Shown here piece by piece: positions 53,401 through 62,461 of a stretch of DNA of 64,000 bases. Below the pieces are notes generated by a model. It searched no databases. It was given only the letters and a program-made list of their open reading frames with translations, and was not told the DNA's origin. Origin of the DNA: Saprospiraceae bacterium (lineage in GTDB: Bacteria > Bacteroidota > Bacteroidia > Chitinophagales > Saprospiraceae); contig JAJCYI010000034.1 of the NCBI GenBank assembly GCA_029263015.1, forward strand, positions 1 through 64,000, in the 5' to 3' direction. Positions within the stretch are counted from its first letter, which is position 1; every line of letters begins with the position of its first letter. Position numbers and translations under genes: made by a program.

Positions 53401-53945
53401 ATGAAAAAAGCCATTTTAACTTTCCCCGCTTTCATCCTGCTCTTTTCCTTTTCCTGCGAAAAGAAAAACATCTTCAACCCAGAGCCGCCCGATGAACTCC
53501 CCCCGCCACCATGACCGGGGCCAATACATTCGGGTGCTTGGTCAACGGGGAGGTGTGGAGGCCGTATATTGAAAATGGAAATTTTTGGGACAGCCCTATT
53601 TATGCTAAGCACGATAGAGGATGGGTTGGGTGTGACCAATTGTTTGTGTCAGGTACTAGAGATCTTTCCACGAATGAAATTATCTTTCAAAGTATGTCTG
53701 TGAATGTTTGGTGTCCAAAATTAGGTGATAACGAGATTTCTTTTAGTAAAGGGAGGTTCAGGGATCAAGAAGGATGCGGTAGGTATTATTTGGATACATT
53801 AAGTCCACATACTTTGATAGTTACAAAATTAGACATTGTAAATAACATAGCATCAGGCACATTTGAATTTACAGCGATAAACGATGGTTGCCAAGATACT
53901 TTGAGGATTACGGAAGGCCGGTTCGACGTCGATTCGAGTTTATGA
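53401..53945 (+). pseudogene. Array lipoprotein copy 1, frameshifted
   Basis: The N-terminal part (53401-53514) reads MKKAILTFPAFILLFSFSC...DELPPPP and stops. The C-terminal part (53511-53945) restarts at MTGANTFGCLVNGEVW. The other copies have CTGCCCCCC where this one has CTCCCCCC, so a single G is missing. The stop TGA overlaps the internal ATG as ATGA, so translational coupling could still make the second part, but without a signal peptide. The body belongs to class A (AKHDRGWVGCDQL, GCGRYYLDTLSPH), like copy 4. It may be a real decay or an assembly error. Confidence 0.8.
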
Positions 53946-53976
53946 CATAAACACTCAAATAAAAAACACCGCCGCC

Positions 53977-54522
53977 ATGAAAAAAGCCATTTTTACTTTC
54001 CTCGGTTTTATCCTGCTCTTTTCCTTTTCCTGCGAAAAGAAAAACATCTTCAACCCGGAGCCGCCCGATGAGCTGCCCCCCACTACCATGACCGGGGCCA
54101 ATACATTCGGCTGCTTGGTCAACGGGGAGGTGTGGAGGCCTTATGTTGAAACACTTGCATTTGGCCTTAGGCTAAATGTAAAGCATGACAGGGGGTGGGT
54201 GGATTGTGATCAGTTATTTATTGGAGCAAAAAGAATATTAACCGGAAATGAAGTTTTACATCAGGAAATTACAATAAATGTTTGGTGTCCAGTATTCGGC
54301 GAAAATAATATTACTCCTGCAAAAGGTGCTTTCGTTTGTTTTGAGCCCCGCGGTTGTAGTTATAATATTGACACTTTAAGTCCCTACACTATAAATATAA
54401 CTAGACTTGATACGATCAATAACATTGCCTCTGGGACATTTGAATTTACAGCAATAAACAATGAATGCCAGGATACTTTAAGGATTACAGAAGGCCGGTT
54501 CGATGCCGATTCGAGTTTATGA
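53977..54522 (+). CDS. Array lipoprotein copy 2 (class B)
   Basis: 181 residues: lipoprotein signal (FILLFSFSCEKKN, Cys about 19), a Pro-rich spacer (PEPPDELPP), then TGANTFGCLVNGEVWRPYVE and a beta-rich domain with LNVKHDRGWVDCDQL, INVWCPVFGENN and the terminal GTFEFTAINNECQDTLRITEGRFDADSSL. The fold resembles DUF6252-type Bacteroidota lipoproteins of unknown function. Its ETLAFGLRLNVKHDRGWVDC segment is identical to copy 5. An outer-membrane or surface location is expected. Confidence 0.85.
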   Translation: MKKAIFTFLGFILLFSFSCEKKNIFNPEPPDELPPTTMTGANTFGCLVNGEVWRPYVETLAFGLRLNVKHDRGWVDCDQLFIGAKRILTGNEVLHQEITINVWCPVFGENNITPAKGAFVCFEPRGCSYNIDTLSPYTINITRLDTINNIASGTFEFTAINNECQDTLRITEGRFDADSSL

Positions 54523-54553
54523 CATAAACACTCAAATAAAAAACACCGCCGCC

Positions 54554-55105
54554 ATGAAAAAAGCCATTTTCACTTTCCTCGGTTTCACCCTGCTCCTTTC
54601 CTCTTCCTGCGAAAAGAAAAACATCTTCAACCCAGAGCCGCCCGATGAGCTGCCCCCCGCTACCATGACCGGGGCCAATACCTTTGGTTGTCTTGTGAAC
54701 GGGGAGGTGTGGAGGCCGTATATTGAGGGGGGGATATTTGAAAACGCTTTAAATGTAAAGCATGATAGGGGGTGGGTGGATTGCGATCAGTTACATATTA
54801 GTGCAATAAGAAAATCCCACGAAGATGGTGTTTATGTTCTGCATCAAGAAATAGGAATCAATGTTTGGTGTCCTGAGTTGGGTATTAATAATATAACACC
54901 ATCCAAAGGAGCTTTCCTTTGTTTCAAGCCAAGTGGTTGTAGTTATGATGTTGACACTTTAAGTCCCTACACTATAAATATAACTAGACTTGATACGATC
55001 AATAACATTGCCTCTGGCACTTTTGAATTTACCGCGATAAGCGACGAGTGCCAAGATACATTAAGGATTACAGAAGGCCGATTCGATGCCGATTCAAGTT
55101 TATGA
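54554..55105 (+). CDS. Array lipoprotein copy 3 (class B)
   Basis: 183 residues from the ATG at 54554, matching the start of the other copies; the track's extra 17 residues translate the linker. Signal LLLSSSCEKKN; body with GGIFENALNVKHDRGWVDC, INVWCPELGINN and CSYDVDTLSPYTINITRL, the same class as copies 2 and 5. The C-terminus matches the others. It overlaps no neighbour once the start is corrected. Family DUF6252-like; function unknown. Confidence 0.85.
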   Translation: MKKAIFTFLGFTLLLSSSCEKKNIFNPEPPDELPPATMTGANTFGCLVNGEVWRPYIEGGIFENALNVKHDRGWVDCDQLHISAIRKSHEDGVYVLHQEIGINVWCPELGINNITPSKGAFLCFKPSGCSYDVDTLSPYTINITRLDTINNIASGTFEFTAISDECQDTLRITEGRFDADSSL

Positions 55106-55136
55106 CATAAACACTCAAATAAAAAACATCGCCGCC

Positions 55137-55682
55137 ATGAAAAAAGCCATTTTCACTTTCCTCGCTTTCATCCTGCTCCTTTCCTTTTCCTGCAAAAAGA
55201 AAAACATCTTCAACCCAGAGCCGCCCGATGAACTGCCCCCCGCTACCATGACCGGGGCCAATACATTCGGCTGCTTGGTCAACGGGGAGGTGTGGAGGCC
55301 TTATGTTGAAGATCCATATTTTTTGGAAACGACTATTTTTGCTAAACACGACAGAGGGTGGGTAGGCTGCGATCAACTATTAGTTTCTGGTAAACTAAAG
55401 ACTTCTTCAGAAAACGAGGTTCATCAAGACATGAAAATGAATATTTGGTGTCCAATCTTAGGCGAAAACAAAATTACATATAGCAAGCGAAGTTTTAGAG
55501 ATTTTAATGGTTGTGGTGAATATCATTTGGACACCTTGAGTCCACATATTCTTATAATTACAAAACTAGATACGATAAACAACATTGCCTCTGGCACTTT
55601 TGAATTCACTGTGATAAGCGACGAGTGCCAAGATACATTAAGGATTACGGAAGGGAGATTCGACGTAGATTCGAGTTTATGA
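55137..55682 (+). CDS. Array lipoprotein copy 4 (class A)
   Basis: 181 residues from the ATG at 55137. Lipobox-like signal LLLSFSCKKKN (Lys replaces the Glu after Cys seen in other copies). The body is class A, like copy 1: TIFAKHDRGWVGCDQLLVSG, MNIWCPILGENK, FRDFNGCGEYHLDTLSPH, then the shared C-terminus ending GRFDVDSSL. The alternation of classes along the array (A, B, B, A, B) argues for gene conversion or reshuffling rather than simple duplication. Confidence 0.85.
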   Translation: MKKAIFTFLAFILLLSFSCKKKNIFNPEPPDELPPATMTGANTFGCLVNGEVWRPYVEDPYFLETTIFAKHDRGWVGCDQLLVSGKLKTSSENEVHQDMKMNIWCPILGENKITYSKRSFRDFNGCGEYHLDTLSPHILIITKLDTINNIASGTFEFTVISDECQDTLRITEGRFDVDSSL

Positions 55683-55713
55683 CATAAACACTCAAATAAA
55701 AAACACTGCCACC

Positions 55714-56250
55714 ATGAAAAAAGCCGTTTTTCCTTTCCTCGGTTTTACCCTGCTGCTTTCCTTGTCCTGCGAAAAGAAAAACATCTTCAACCCAGAACTG
55801 CCCCCCGCTACCATGACCGGGGCCAATACATTCGGCTGCTTGGTCAACGGGGAGGTGTGGAGGCCTTATGTTGAAACACTTGCATTTGGCCTTAGGCTAA
55901 ATGTAAAGCATGACAGGGGATGGGTAGATTGTGATCAGCTACATATTGGAGCGAGAAAATTGAAACTCGGAGAAGATAGTTTATTTCAGGAATTTAATAT
56001 TAATGTATGGTGTCCAATATTAGGGGAAAATAAAATAACGCCATCTAAGGGAGTTTTTCACTTTTTCCACCAACCATGTGGTTATAGATATCGAGTTGAT
56101 ACTCTTAGTCCCTACATTATGAATATTACAACGCTAGATACATTAAACAATATCGCTTCGGGCACTTTTGAATTTACCGCGATACACGATGGTTGCCAAG
56201 ATACTTTAAAGATTACCGAAGGTCGATTCGATGCCGATTCGAGTCTATAA
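55714..56250 (+). CDS. Array lipoprotein copy 5 (class B)
   Basis: 178 residues. The Pro-rich spacer is shortened (NPELPPATM instead of NPEPPDELPPATM, a 12-base deletion). The first half of the body is identical to copy 2 through VDCDQL, then it diverges (HIGARKLKLGEDSLFQEF, PCGYRYRVDTLSPYIMNI). The shared C-terminus ends GRFDADSSL. Last copy of the array; 411 bases of non-coding DNA follow. Confidence 0.85.
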   Translation: MKKAVFPFLGFTLLLSLSCEKKNIFNPELPPATMTGANTFGCLVNGEVWRPYVETLAFGLRLNVKHDRGWVDCDQLHIGARKLKLGEDSLFQEFNINVWCPILGENKITPSKGVFHFFHQPCGYRYRVDTLSPYIMNITTLDTLNNIASGTFEFTAIHDGCQDTLKITEGRFDADSSL

Positions 56251-56377
56251 CAAAAGAAACACAGTAATATATCTCCGATAATAAACCCTTTCAAGTAGAT
56301 TTTACATCCAAATTCTACAGAACAGCAACCTCTTTGGAAGAGTGCAATTATTTAACTTTTAAAAACTTTTGATTCCT

Positions 56378-56464
56378 GTCGGGGAGTTAACGCTAGGAAA
56401 GTTTTTGCTCAAAATACACAACTAATAATGTCCAAGGAAGCTCTCCGACCCTTCTTTTTTTTGC
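56378..56464 (+). terminator. Possible terminator after the array
   Basis: GTCGGGGAG (56378-56386) pairs with CTCTCCGAC (56441-56449) with one G-U pair, followed by CCTTCTTTTTTTT. The 54-base loop makes it a weaker call. Confidence 0.45.
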
Positions 56465-56493
56465 AACAAAATAACCCGATATATTTCTTTATG

Positions 56494-56501
56494 TACCTTT
56501 G
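56494..56501 (+). promoter_or_regulatory. Candidate thrB promoter
   Basis: TACCTTTG fits TAnnTTTG, 160 bases before thrB. No -33 element was found. Confidence 0.35.
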
Positions 56502-56661
56502 AAAAAAATATGGGATAAGAGGTTCGGATATTTTTATTTCCCGTTTAGATTTTGGTATAGAAATGGAAAAAATCTTGAATGGAATCGGAAAAAATAATTC
56601 ATAAATCACTGTAAATCAGTCTTTTAAAAAAAGACACGCGATACATACCTAAGCATTTACC

Positions 56662-57594
56662 ATGCACCCAGGAATAAAAGTATTTGCCCCAGCTTCCGTC
56701 GGAAACGTAGCCGTTGGGTTTGACGTTTTGGGTTTTGCCATTGAAAAACCCGGCGATGAAATCATCGTCCACATTTCCGACAAACCAGGGTTAAGGATTA
56801 CCAAGATCACAGGAGCAAAAGGAAAGCTGCCTTATGAGGTAGAAAAAAACACCGCTGGCCTTGCCGCCCTCCGTTTGTTACAGCATTTGGGCGAAGATAA
56901 ATTGGGCATCGAAATGGAACTGCATAAAAAACTGCCCATCGGCAGTGGCCTAGGTAGCAGTGCATCAAGTGCCGTTGCAGGAGCATTCGCCATCAATGAA
57001 CTACTGAAACGGCCTTTGGAAAAAAGGGAATTACTACCTTTTGCATTGGCGGGTGAAGCGCTTGCCTCTGGTGGCATCCATGCTGATAATGTTGCCCCGT
57101 CCATGCTGGGGGGCATGATCCTGACCAGACAAAATGAGCCTTTGGATGTGCAACGGCTGCCCGTGCCACGGGGATTGTATGCCACGATCATCCATCCAAA
57201 GGTGGAAATATTGACCAAAGATGCCCGGAGCATTTTGAGCGATAGCGTCCCCCTGCAAACGATGGTCCGACAAAATGCAAACCTCGGCGCTTTTGTCATC
57301 GGCATGTTCAATTCCGACATCGAACTCATTGCCAGGTCGCTGCAGGATTTGGTGATAGAGCCACAACGTGCCAAACTCATCCCCCATTTTTACAAAGTAA
57401 AAAAAGCCGCCCTGAATGCTGGGGCTTTAGGATGCAGTATTTCTGGGGCTGGGCCATCCATTTTCACTTTAAATGCCAATAGTTTAATAGCTGAGGGCGT
57501 CGGAGAAGCCATGCAAAAGGTTTTCACAGATGCCAAGATCGAAAGTCAATTGTACATCTCCCCCATCAACCAAGAAGGGGCTTTTAAATATTAG
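56662..57594 (+). CDS. thrB: Homoserine kinase
   Basis: The 310-residue GHMP kinase has KVFAPASVGNVAVGFDVLGFA at the N-terminus, the ATP-binding loop PIGSGLGSSASSAVAGAFA (about 93-111), and the C-terminal GALGCSISGAGPSIFTL. It phosphorylates homoserine for threonine synthase. thrC begins nine bases downstream, so the two are co-transcribed. Confidence 0.95.
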   Translation: MHPGIKVFAPASVGNVAVGFDVLGFAIEKPGDEIIVHISDKPGLRITKITGAKGKLPYEVEKNTAGLAALRLLQHLGEDKLGIEMELHKKLPIGSGLGSSASSAVAGAFAINELLKRPLEKRELLPFALAGEALASGGIHADNVAPSMLGGMILTRQNEPLDVQRLPVPRGLYATIIHPKVEILTKDARSILSDSVPLQTMVRQNANLGAFVIGMFNSDIELIARSLQDLVIEPQRAKLIPHFYKVKKAALNAGALGCSISGAGPSIFTLNANSLIAEGVGEAMQKVFTDAKIESQLYISPINQEGAFKY

Positions 57595-57603
57595 GACATA
57601 AAT

Positions 57604-58905
57604 ATGCGCCTTTATAGCACAAACAATAAATCGAAGTTCGTTTCGCTCAAAGAAGCAGTAATCAAAGGGCTTCCAGAGGACAATGGCTTATACATGCCTG
57701 AAGTTATCCCTCTCCTTCCCGCCTCCTTTTTGGAAAATCTAAAAGACTACAGTTTTCAAGATATTGGATTTATTATCTGCCAAGCACTGTTCAGAGGGGC
57801 GATCCCTGAAAAAGATATAAAAGAAATTATCAAAGCTTCTATCACCTTCCCTGCCCCATTGGTTCAGCTGAATGAAGAAAAAAGCGTCCTTGAGTTGTTT
57901 CACGGGCCATCTTTGGCATTCAAGGATTTTGGTGCTAGGTTCATGGCCCAATTGATGAGTTATTTCAATATAGAAGAAAAAAAGGAACTGATCATACTTG
58001 TTGCCACTTCAGGTGATACGGGAGGAGCTGTGGCCGCTGGTTTTTATAAAACCCCTGGCATTAAAATAGTCATCCTCTACCCTTCTGGTAAAGTGAGCCA
58101 TTTGCAAGAAAAACAACTTACTACTTTAGGCCACAACATTACCGCACTTGAAATAGATGGGACATTTGACGATTGCCAAGATTTGGTAAAAAAAGCATTC
58201 CTTGACGAGGATTTAAACAAAAAAATCCGCCTCAGTTCTGCCAATTCCATCAACATAGCCCGATTGATCCCCCAGTCTTTTTACTACTTTGAGGCTTACA
58301 AACAAATTAAGAACAAAAATCGGAAAATTGTTTTTTCAATACCTAGCGGAAATTTTGGCAACCTCACCGCAGGGCTGCTTGCTAAAAGAATGGGACTGAA
58401 CGTCCACCAGTTTATCGCTGCTACCAATGTGAATGATGTTGTGCCAAGGTATCTTTCTGAAGGCATTTTCACCCCTCGCCCTTCAATAAGAACCTTGTCC
58501 AATGCAATGGACGTAGGAAATCCTTCTAATTTTTCAAGAATGGAAGACCTTTTTGGTTTCACGTGGAACAGTTTCAAGAATGAAATAACGGGATTCAGTT
58601 TTACGGATGCGGAAACAAAAGAAGGAATGCGGGAAGTGTATAAGAAATATAACTATGCCATAGATCCTCATGGCGCTGTTGGATATCTTGCTTTGAAAGA
58701 ATACCAGAAGGTAAACAAGGACTGCCAAGGAATAATTCTGGAAACGGCCCACCCCTCTAAATTTTTGGATGACGTGCAAGATGTCCTTTCTTGTAAAATC
58801 CTAATACCTGAAAAATTGGCCATGCTGGCAAACAAAAGAAAGGAGTCAATCAAAATGAACACTGAATTTAACTCCTTTAAAAATTGGCTGTCTTCAAATT
58901 ATTGA
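57604..58905 (+). CDS. thrC: Threonine synthase
   Basis: The 433-residue PLP enzyme has the Lys motif GPSLAFKDFGARFMAQ (about 100-115), the phosphate-binding ATSGDTGGAVAAG and PSGNFGNLTAGLLAKRMG. It turns O-phosphohomoserine into threonine. The start ATG follows thrB closely. All key motifs are present and length is typical for the short (E. coli-like) class. Confidence 0.95.
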   Translation: MRLYSTNNKSKFVSLKEAVIKGLPEDNGLYMPEVIPLLPASFLENLKDYSFQDIGFIICQALFRGAIPEKDIKEIIKASITFPAPLVQLNEEKSVLELFHGPSLAFKDFGARFMAQLMSYFNIEEKKELIILVATSGDTGGAVAAGFYKTPGIKIVILYPSGKVSHLQEKQLTTLGHNITALEIDGTFDDCQDLVKKAFLDEDLNKKIRLSSANSINIARLIPQSFYYFEAYKQIKNKNRKIVFSIPSGNFGNLTAGLLAKRMGLNVHQFIAATNVNDVVPRYLSEGIFTPRPSIRTLSNAMDVGNPSNFSRMEDLFGFTWNSFKNEITGFSFTDAETKEGMREVYKKYNYAIDPHGAVGYLALKEYQKVNKDCQGIILETAHPSKFLDDVQDVLSCKILIPEKLAMLANKRKESIKMNTEFNSFKNWLSSNY

Positions 58906-58997
58906 CTTTCTGGAATGAGAAGCAGCGTTCCACGTGAAACAAACCCATAGGGTCATGCATTCTTTATGATCAGAAACAATTAAAACGAATCAAACAC

Positions 58998-59891
58998 TTG
59001 GTTGACAATCCTAACTCTCACACCTCCAATATTACTATCAGATCATGGTTAGTCCTGTTTGGACTTGGAGTAGTTTGGGGAACATCATACATTTTAATAA
59101 AAAAGGGGCTAGTCGCCTTTTCTCCAAAACAAGTTGCCTGTTTACGAATAGGTATTACAGCGCTATCCTTCCTTCCATTCTTCCTTTGGCATTTCAGAAA
59201 AGTTGACTGGTCAAAATGGAAAGAGTTGCTCTTGGTCGGTTTTGCTGGAAGCTTATTGCCCGCATTTCTATTTGCCACAGCACAAACAAAAATCAGTAGT
59301 TCATTGAGCGGTATATTAAGTTCACTCACTCCCCTTTTCACGTTGTTTTTAGGAATTGCCTTTTTCAAGATTGCTTCAACATGGCATAAAATAATCGGGG
59401 TTTTCATAGGATTGGGCGGAGCTGTTTGGCTACTCCTAGCTGATAGGGGTTTAGGGGATATTGAAGGAATGGGATTTGGACTCCTTGTCGTTGGGGCATG
59501 TCTTTGCTACGCAATCACAAGCAATGTAGTAAAGGCTTACCTTCAGGAAATGCCCACCCTGACTATTAGTGCCGTATCATATGTCATGGTTGGCATTCCT
59601 TCGATCATCTATCTTTTTACAATTGGATTCCTTGATGTGATGCAAAACCACGTTTATGCATGGGAATCGTTAGGTTTTATTACTATTCTTGCCATATCGT
59701 CCACCGTGATGGGTTCATTACTCTTTTTCAAGCTTATTAAAGACACCAATGTAATTTTTGCTTCGACAGTTAGCTACCTCATACCTATGGTTGCCATCCT
59801 TTGGGGAGTGATTGATGGAGAGCAAATATCATATTTACATTTTATAGGTATGGCAGCTATATTATTAGGTGTGTACGTGGCAAGAAAATGA
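58998..59891 (+). CDS. EamA-family (DMT superfamily) transporter
   Basis: The 297-residue protein has ten predicted membrane helices in two EamA repeats: WLVLFGLGVVWGTSYILIKKGL and, in the second, GMGFGLLVVGACLCYAITSNVV. The track start is a TTG and no in-frame ATG precedes the first helix, so TTG is kept with reserve. DMT exporters move amino acids or metabolites; being next to thrC, threonine or homoserine export is possible but only by position. Confidence 0.85.
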   Translation: MVDNPNSHTSNITIRSWLVLFGLGVVWGTSYILIKKGLVAFSPKQVACLRIGITALSFLPFFLWHFRKVDWSKWKELLLVGFAGSLLPAFLFATAQTKISSSLSGILSSLTPLFTLFLGIAFFKIASTWHKIIGVFIGLGGAVWLLLADRGLGDIEGMGFGLLVVGACLCYAITSNVVKAYLQEMPTLTISAVSYVMVGIPSIIYLFTIGFLDVMQNHVYAWESLGFITILAISSTVMGSLLFFKLIKDTNVIFASTVSYLIPMVAILWGVIDGEQISYLHFIGMAAILLGVYVARK

Positions 59892-59901
59892 AAAGCCTAG
59901 C

Positions 59902-60459
59902 CTATTGAAATTCCACTTCAATTCTAAATATACTTTCATCCATAGTAGCAACATCCTGAACACTTTCGATTGAATATCCACTGTTTGGTTGATAAGTCAA
60001 GAGCTGTCGAGTTTGGGCAATGGCACTTTTAGTACCGTTTTTAATAAACACTTTAACCACCTCTCCTCTTTCAAAATCTACTACTATCGATTTGGTTAAA
60101 AGCTTAATATCATTGGCTTGATAAGAAATCTTACTTAATACCTGGTTTTGATTAAACGTGCTATCAATTTCATATTTATCAGACCAAGCAGGGCGGTTGA
60201 TATCTGATTTAATAAATACTTTAAGATCGTTTTCAAGATCAATTTCATTAAGCTGGCTTTCTTCCATTTCACCATTCATCGTCACTGTTTTTGAGAAAAC
60301 AGTTTGAGTTGAAAGCCTTTGCTTCTCCTTTTCAAAATATCCCTCAATCTCAAAATAAACACTGCCCTGCTCTTGGCGTGAACCATCGGTGCCCATTTGG
60401 TCAAAACAACCAGTCAAAAAAACGACCACCGCTATGACAACAATTGAATTTCTATGCAT
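59902..60459 (-). CDS. Hypothetical lipoprotein
   Basis: The 185-residue protein has a clear lipobox VVVFLTGCFDQ (Cys about 18) and a beta-rich mature part (YFEIEGYFEKEKQRLSTQTVFSKTV, KLLTKSIVVDFERGEVVKVFIKNGT). No family is recognised. It starts three bases after the gpmI stop, so it is the second gene of that operon. Confidence 0.7.
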   Translation of the reverse strand: MHRNSIVVIAVVVFLTGCFDQMGTDGSRQEQGSVYFEIEGYFEKEKQRLSTQTVFSKTVTMNGEMEESQLNEIDLENDLKVFIKSDINRPAWSDKYEIDSTFNQNQVLSKISYQANDIKLLTKSIVVDFERGEVVKVFIKNGTKSAIAQTRQLLTYQPNSGYSIESVQDVATMDESIFRIEVEFQ

Positions 60460-60462
60460 AAT

Positions 60463-62007
60463 CTAAAACTCTTTATTTTCGATGAGGATATTTCCATTCA
60501 TTTCCTCTGGTGCAGCTATGCCCATAAGGCTCAGGATCGTTGGGGCTATATCTGCCAATTTTCCTTCTTTCACAGCCACTGCTCCTTTGTCATGCTGGCT
60601 GATATAAATAAAAGGGACTGGGTTTTTCGTATGAGCAGTATTGGGCGAACCGTCCTCATTTATGAGGTAATCCGAATTACCATGATCGGCGATGACAATA
60701 GCTTCGTAATCATGCTTCATCCCAACGTCCAAAAGCCTACCCAAACATTCATCGACCGTTTCAGTTGCTTTAATCGCTGCTTCCCACACACCTGTATGGC
60801 CTACCATGTCGGCGTTGGCGTAATTTAAACAAATGAAATTCGGCTGGTCTTTTTCAATGTTATCAATTATCGCATTTGTGATTTCAACAGCACTCATTTG
60901 GGGTTGAAGATCGTAGGTGGCAGCTTTAGAAGAAGGAATCAAAATACGGCTTTCTCCTTTAAACGGTTCCTCCCTGCCCCCATTGAAGAAAAAGGTCACG
61001 TGTGGATATTTTTCAGTTTCCGCTATGCGCGTTTGGGTCAGGCCATTTTTTGACAATACTTCGCCAATCGTATTTATCAAGTTGTCCTTGTCAAATATCA
61101 CATCAATATTCTCAAACCGTTCATCGTATCGGGTCATGGTAACGTACTTGAGATCAAGCTTCTCCATACCATACTCGTGCATATCTTGTTGAGTGAGCAC
61201 TGCTGAAATCTCTCTTGGCCTATCGGTCCGGAAATTAAAACATACCAATACATCACCGTCTTTGGTTGTTGCTACCGATTTCCCACTAGCATCAACACAG
61301 GCAATCGGCTTCAAAAACTCGTCCGTTTCTCCAGCTTGATACCTTTCCTTGATGGCCGCCAAAGGGTCAACTGTTTTTTCCCCTTCTCCATTTACTAAAA
61401 GGTCATAAGCAATTTTGACCCTTTCCCAGCGCTTATCTCGATCCATTGAATAATAACGACCGACAACAGAAGCAATGCTAACTTGTTGATTATCAATATG
61501 TTTAATCAATTTTTTCAAATATAATGCCCCTCCTTTTGGGTCAGTATCCCTTCCATCCATGAAAGCATGTATATACACTTTATCTAGCCCATTCAATTGA
61601 GTAGCATCGCAGAGAGCCAGAAGATGATCTATATGGGAATGCACACCACCATCAGACAGTAGGCCCATGAAATGAACAGGTTTATCATTATCCTTTGCAT
61701 ATGCAAACGCTTCCTGCAAAACAGGGTGGTTCTGTAATTCATTGCTTTTTACAGCATTATTTATCCGCAATAGCTCTTGGTAAACAACGCGACCAGCACC
61801 GATATTCAAATGCCCAACTTCCGAATTGCCCATCTGGCCTTTTGGTAAGCCAACCTCCTCGCCATAAGTTACCAAAGTAGAATTTGGGTACGTTTTTTTC
61901 AGTGAATCCATTATTGGTGTATCTGCATTGGCGATCGCATCGGCTTCAGGCTTCTTCCCGTACCCCCATCCGTCAAGGATAAGCAACATGATTTTTTTAT
62001 TCTTCAT
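60463..62007 (-). CDS. gpmI: 2,3-bisphosphoglycerate-independent phosphoglycerate mutase
   Basis: The start is set at MKNKKIMLLILDGWGYG (514 residues); the track adds 43 residues from the leader. An alkaline-phosphatase-like core has LDGWG (metal Asp), the phosphorylated Ser in GQMGNSEVGHLNIGAGRVVYQ (about 62), the insert domain with HAFMDGRDTDPKG, and VIADHGNSDYLINEDGSPNTAHTKNPVPFI (metal ligands). It interconverts 3- and 2-phosphoglycerate using manganese. Confidence 0.96.
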   Translation of the reverse strand: MKNKKIMLLILDGWGYGKKPEADAIANADTPIMDSLKKTYPNSTLVTYGEEVGLPKGQMGNSEVGHLNIGAGRVVYQELLRINNAVKSNELQNHPVLQEAFAYAKDNDKPVHFMGLLSDGGVHSHIDHLLALCDATQLNGLDKVYIHAFMDGRDTDPKGGALYLKKLIKHIDNQQVSIASVVGRYYSMDRDKRWERVKIAYDLLVNGEGEKTVDPLAAIKERYQAGETDEFLKPIACVDASGKSVATTKDGDVLVCFNFRTDRPREISAVLTQQDMHEYGMEKLDLKYVTMTRYDERFENIDVIFDKDNLINTIGEVLSKNGLTQTRIAETEKYPHVTFFFNGGREEPFKGESRILIPSSKAATYDLQPQMSAVEITNAIIDNIEKDQPNFICLNYANADMVGHTGVWEAAIKATETVDECLGRLLDVGMKHDYEAIVIADHGNSDYLINEDGSPNTAHTKNPVPFIYISQHDKGAVAVKEGKLADIAPTILSLMGIAAPEEMNGNILIENKEF

Positions 62008-62047
62008 TTCCCGTTGGTTGACTATTGCTATTGATAAATGTAGCGCG

Positions 62048-62055
62048 CAAAAGTA
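62048..62055 (-). promoter_or_regulatory. Candidate gpmI promoter
   Basis: Minus-strand TACTTTTG fits TAnnTTTG, 40 bases before the gpmI ATG. Confidence 0.45.
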
Positions 62056-62461
62056 ACTTTGCTTGAAAGATTTGTAGCTTTTGTGGTGAAAAACGTTAAT
62101 AGAAAGTGATTGGAGGAAGTAAAATTGTGTGCCCAACTATACGAGAATGTGTGGACACGCCGTTAATCAAGTCTCTTTCTAACACTTTAATGGATAGCCC
62201 TTTCAAAAACATCTAAGTTACCCTCCCTCTAATACCCCGTCAAAAACATGCTCTTTTCAAGAATAAGCAAAAGGTTTTTTGTAAATTGTCATTCGGTAAA
62301 TGTCAACATATAACCATAAGCCAGATTACTAACAGAATTTTTGACAGAACATATCGAAAAAATTTTACGTTTGAAATTATAGATAAACGGATATGATTCC
62401 TGAATCAGGTATTTTAGCTTTCAGACACAATAAAAAACCATTCGATCATAAATTTTAGACC
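62056..62461. other. Divergent intergenic region between gpmI and DUF4783
   Basis: No gene is seen. It holds promoters for both neighbours (62048-62055 minus; 62338-62373 plus) and otherwise AT-rich sequence with no notable repeat. Confidence 0.5.
62338..62373 (+). promoter_or_regulatory. Promoter of the DUF4783 gene
   Basis: TTTTTG (62338-62343), 22 bases, TACGTTTG (62366-62373) matches the Bacteroidota -33/-7 arrangement well; ATG is 88 bases on. Confidence 0.6.

Larger units (their letters stand above)
53401..56250 (+). repeat. Tandem array of five lipoprotein genes
   Basis: Five units start at 53401, 53977, 54554, 55137 and 55714, giving a period of 576-583 bases. Units are joined by a near-identical linker (TGACATAAACACTCAAATAA and an A-rich stretch to ATG). 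Signal peptides and C-termini are almost identical; the middle differs. The array is inserted between thrA and thrB in the same orientation. Confidence 0.95.
56251..56661. other. Intergenic region between array and thrB, 411 bp
   Basis: No convincing gene. It contains a possible long-loop terminator (56378-56464) and a TACCTTTG element (56494-56501) that could be a thrB promoter, so thrB-thrC may be transcribed separately from thrA. The minus-strand ORF at 56409-56609 looks spurious. Confidence 0.5.

Noticed and set aside
56409-56609. 66-residue minus-strand ORF after the array
   Set aside because: Low-complexity AT-rich translation; more likely a spacer with terminator and promoter.
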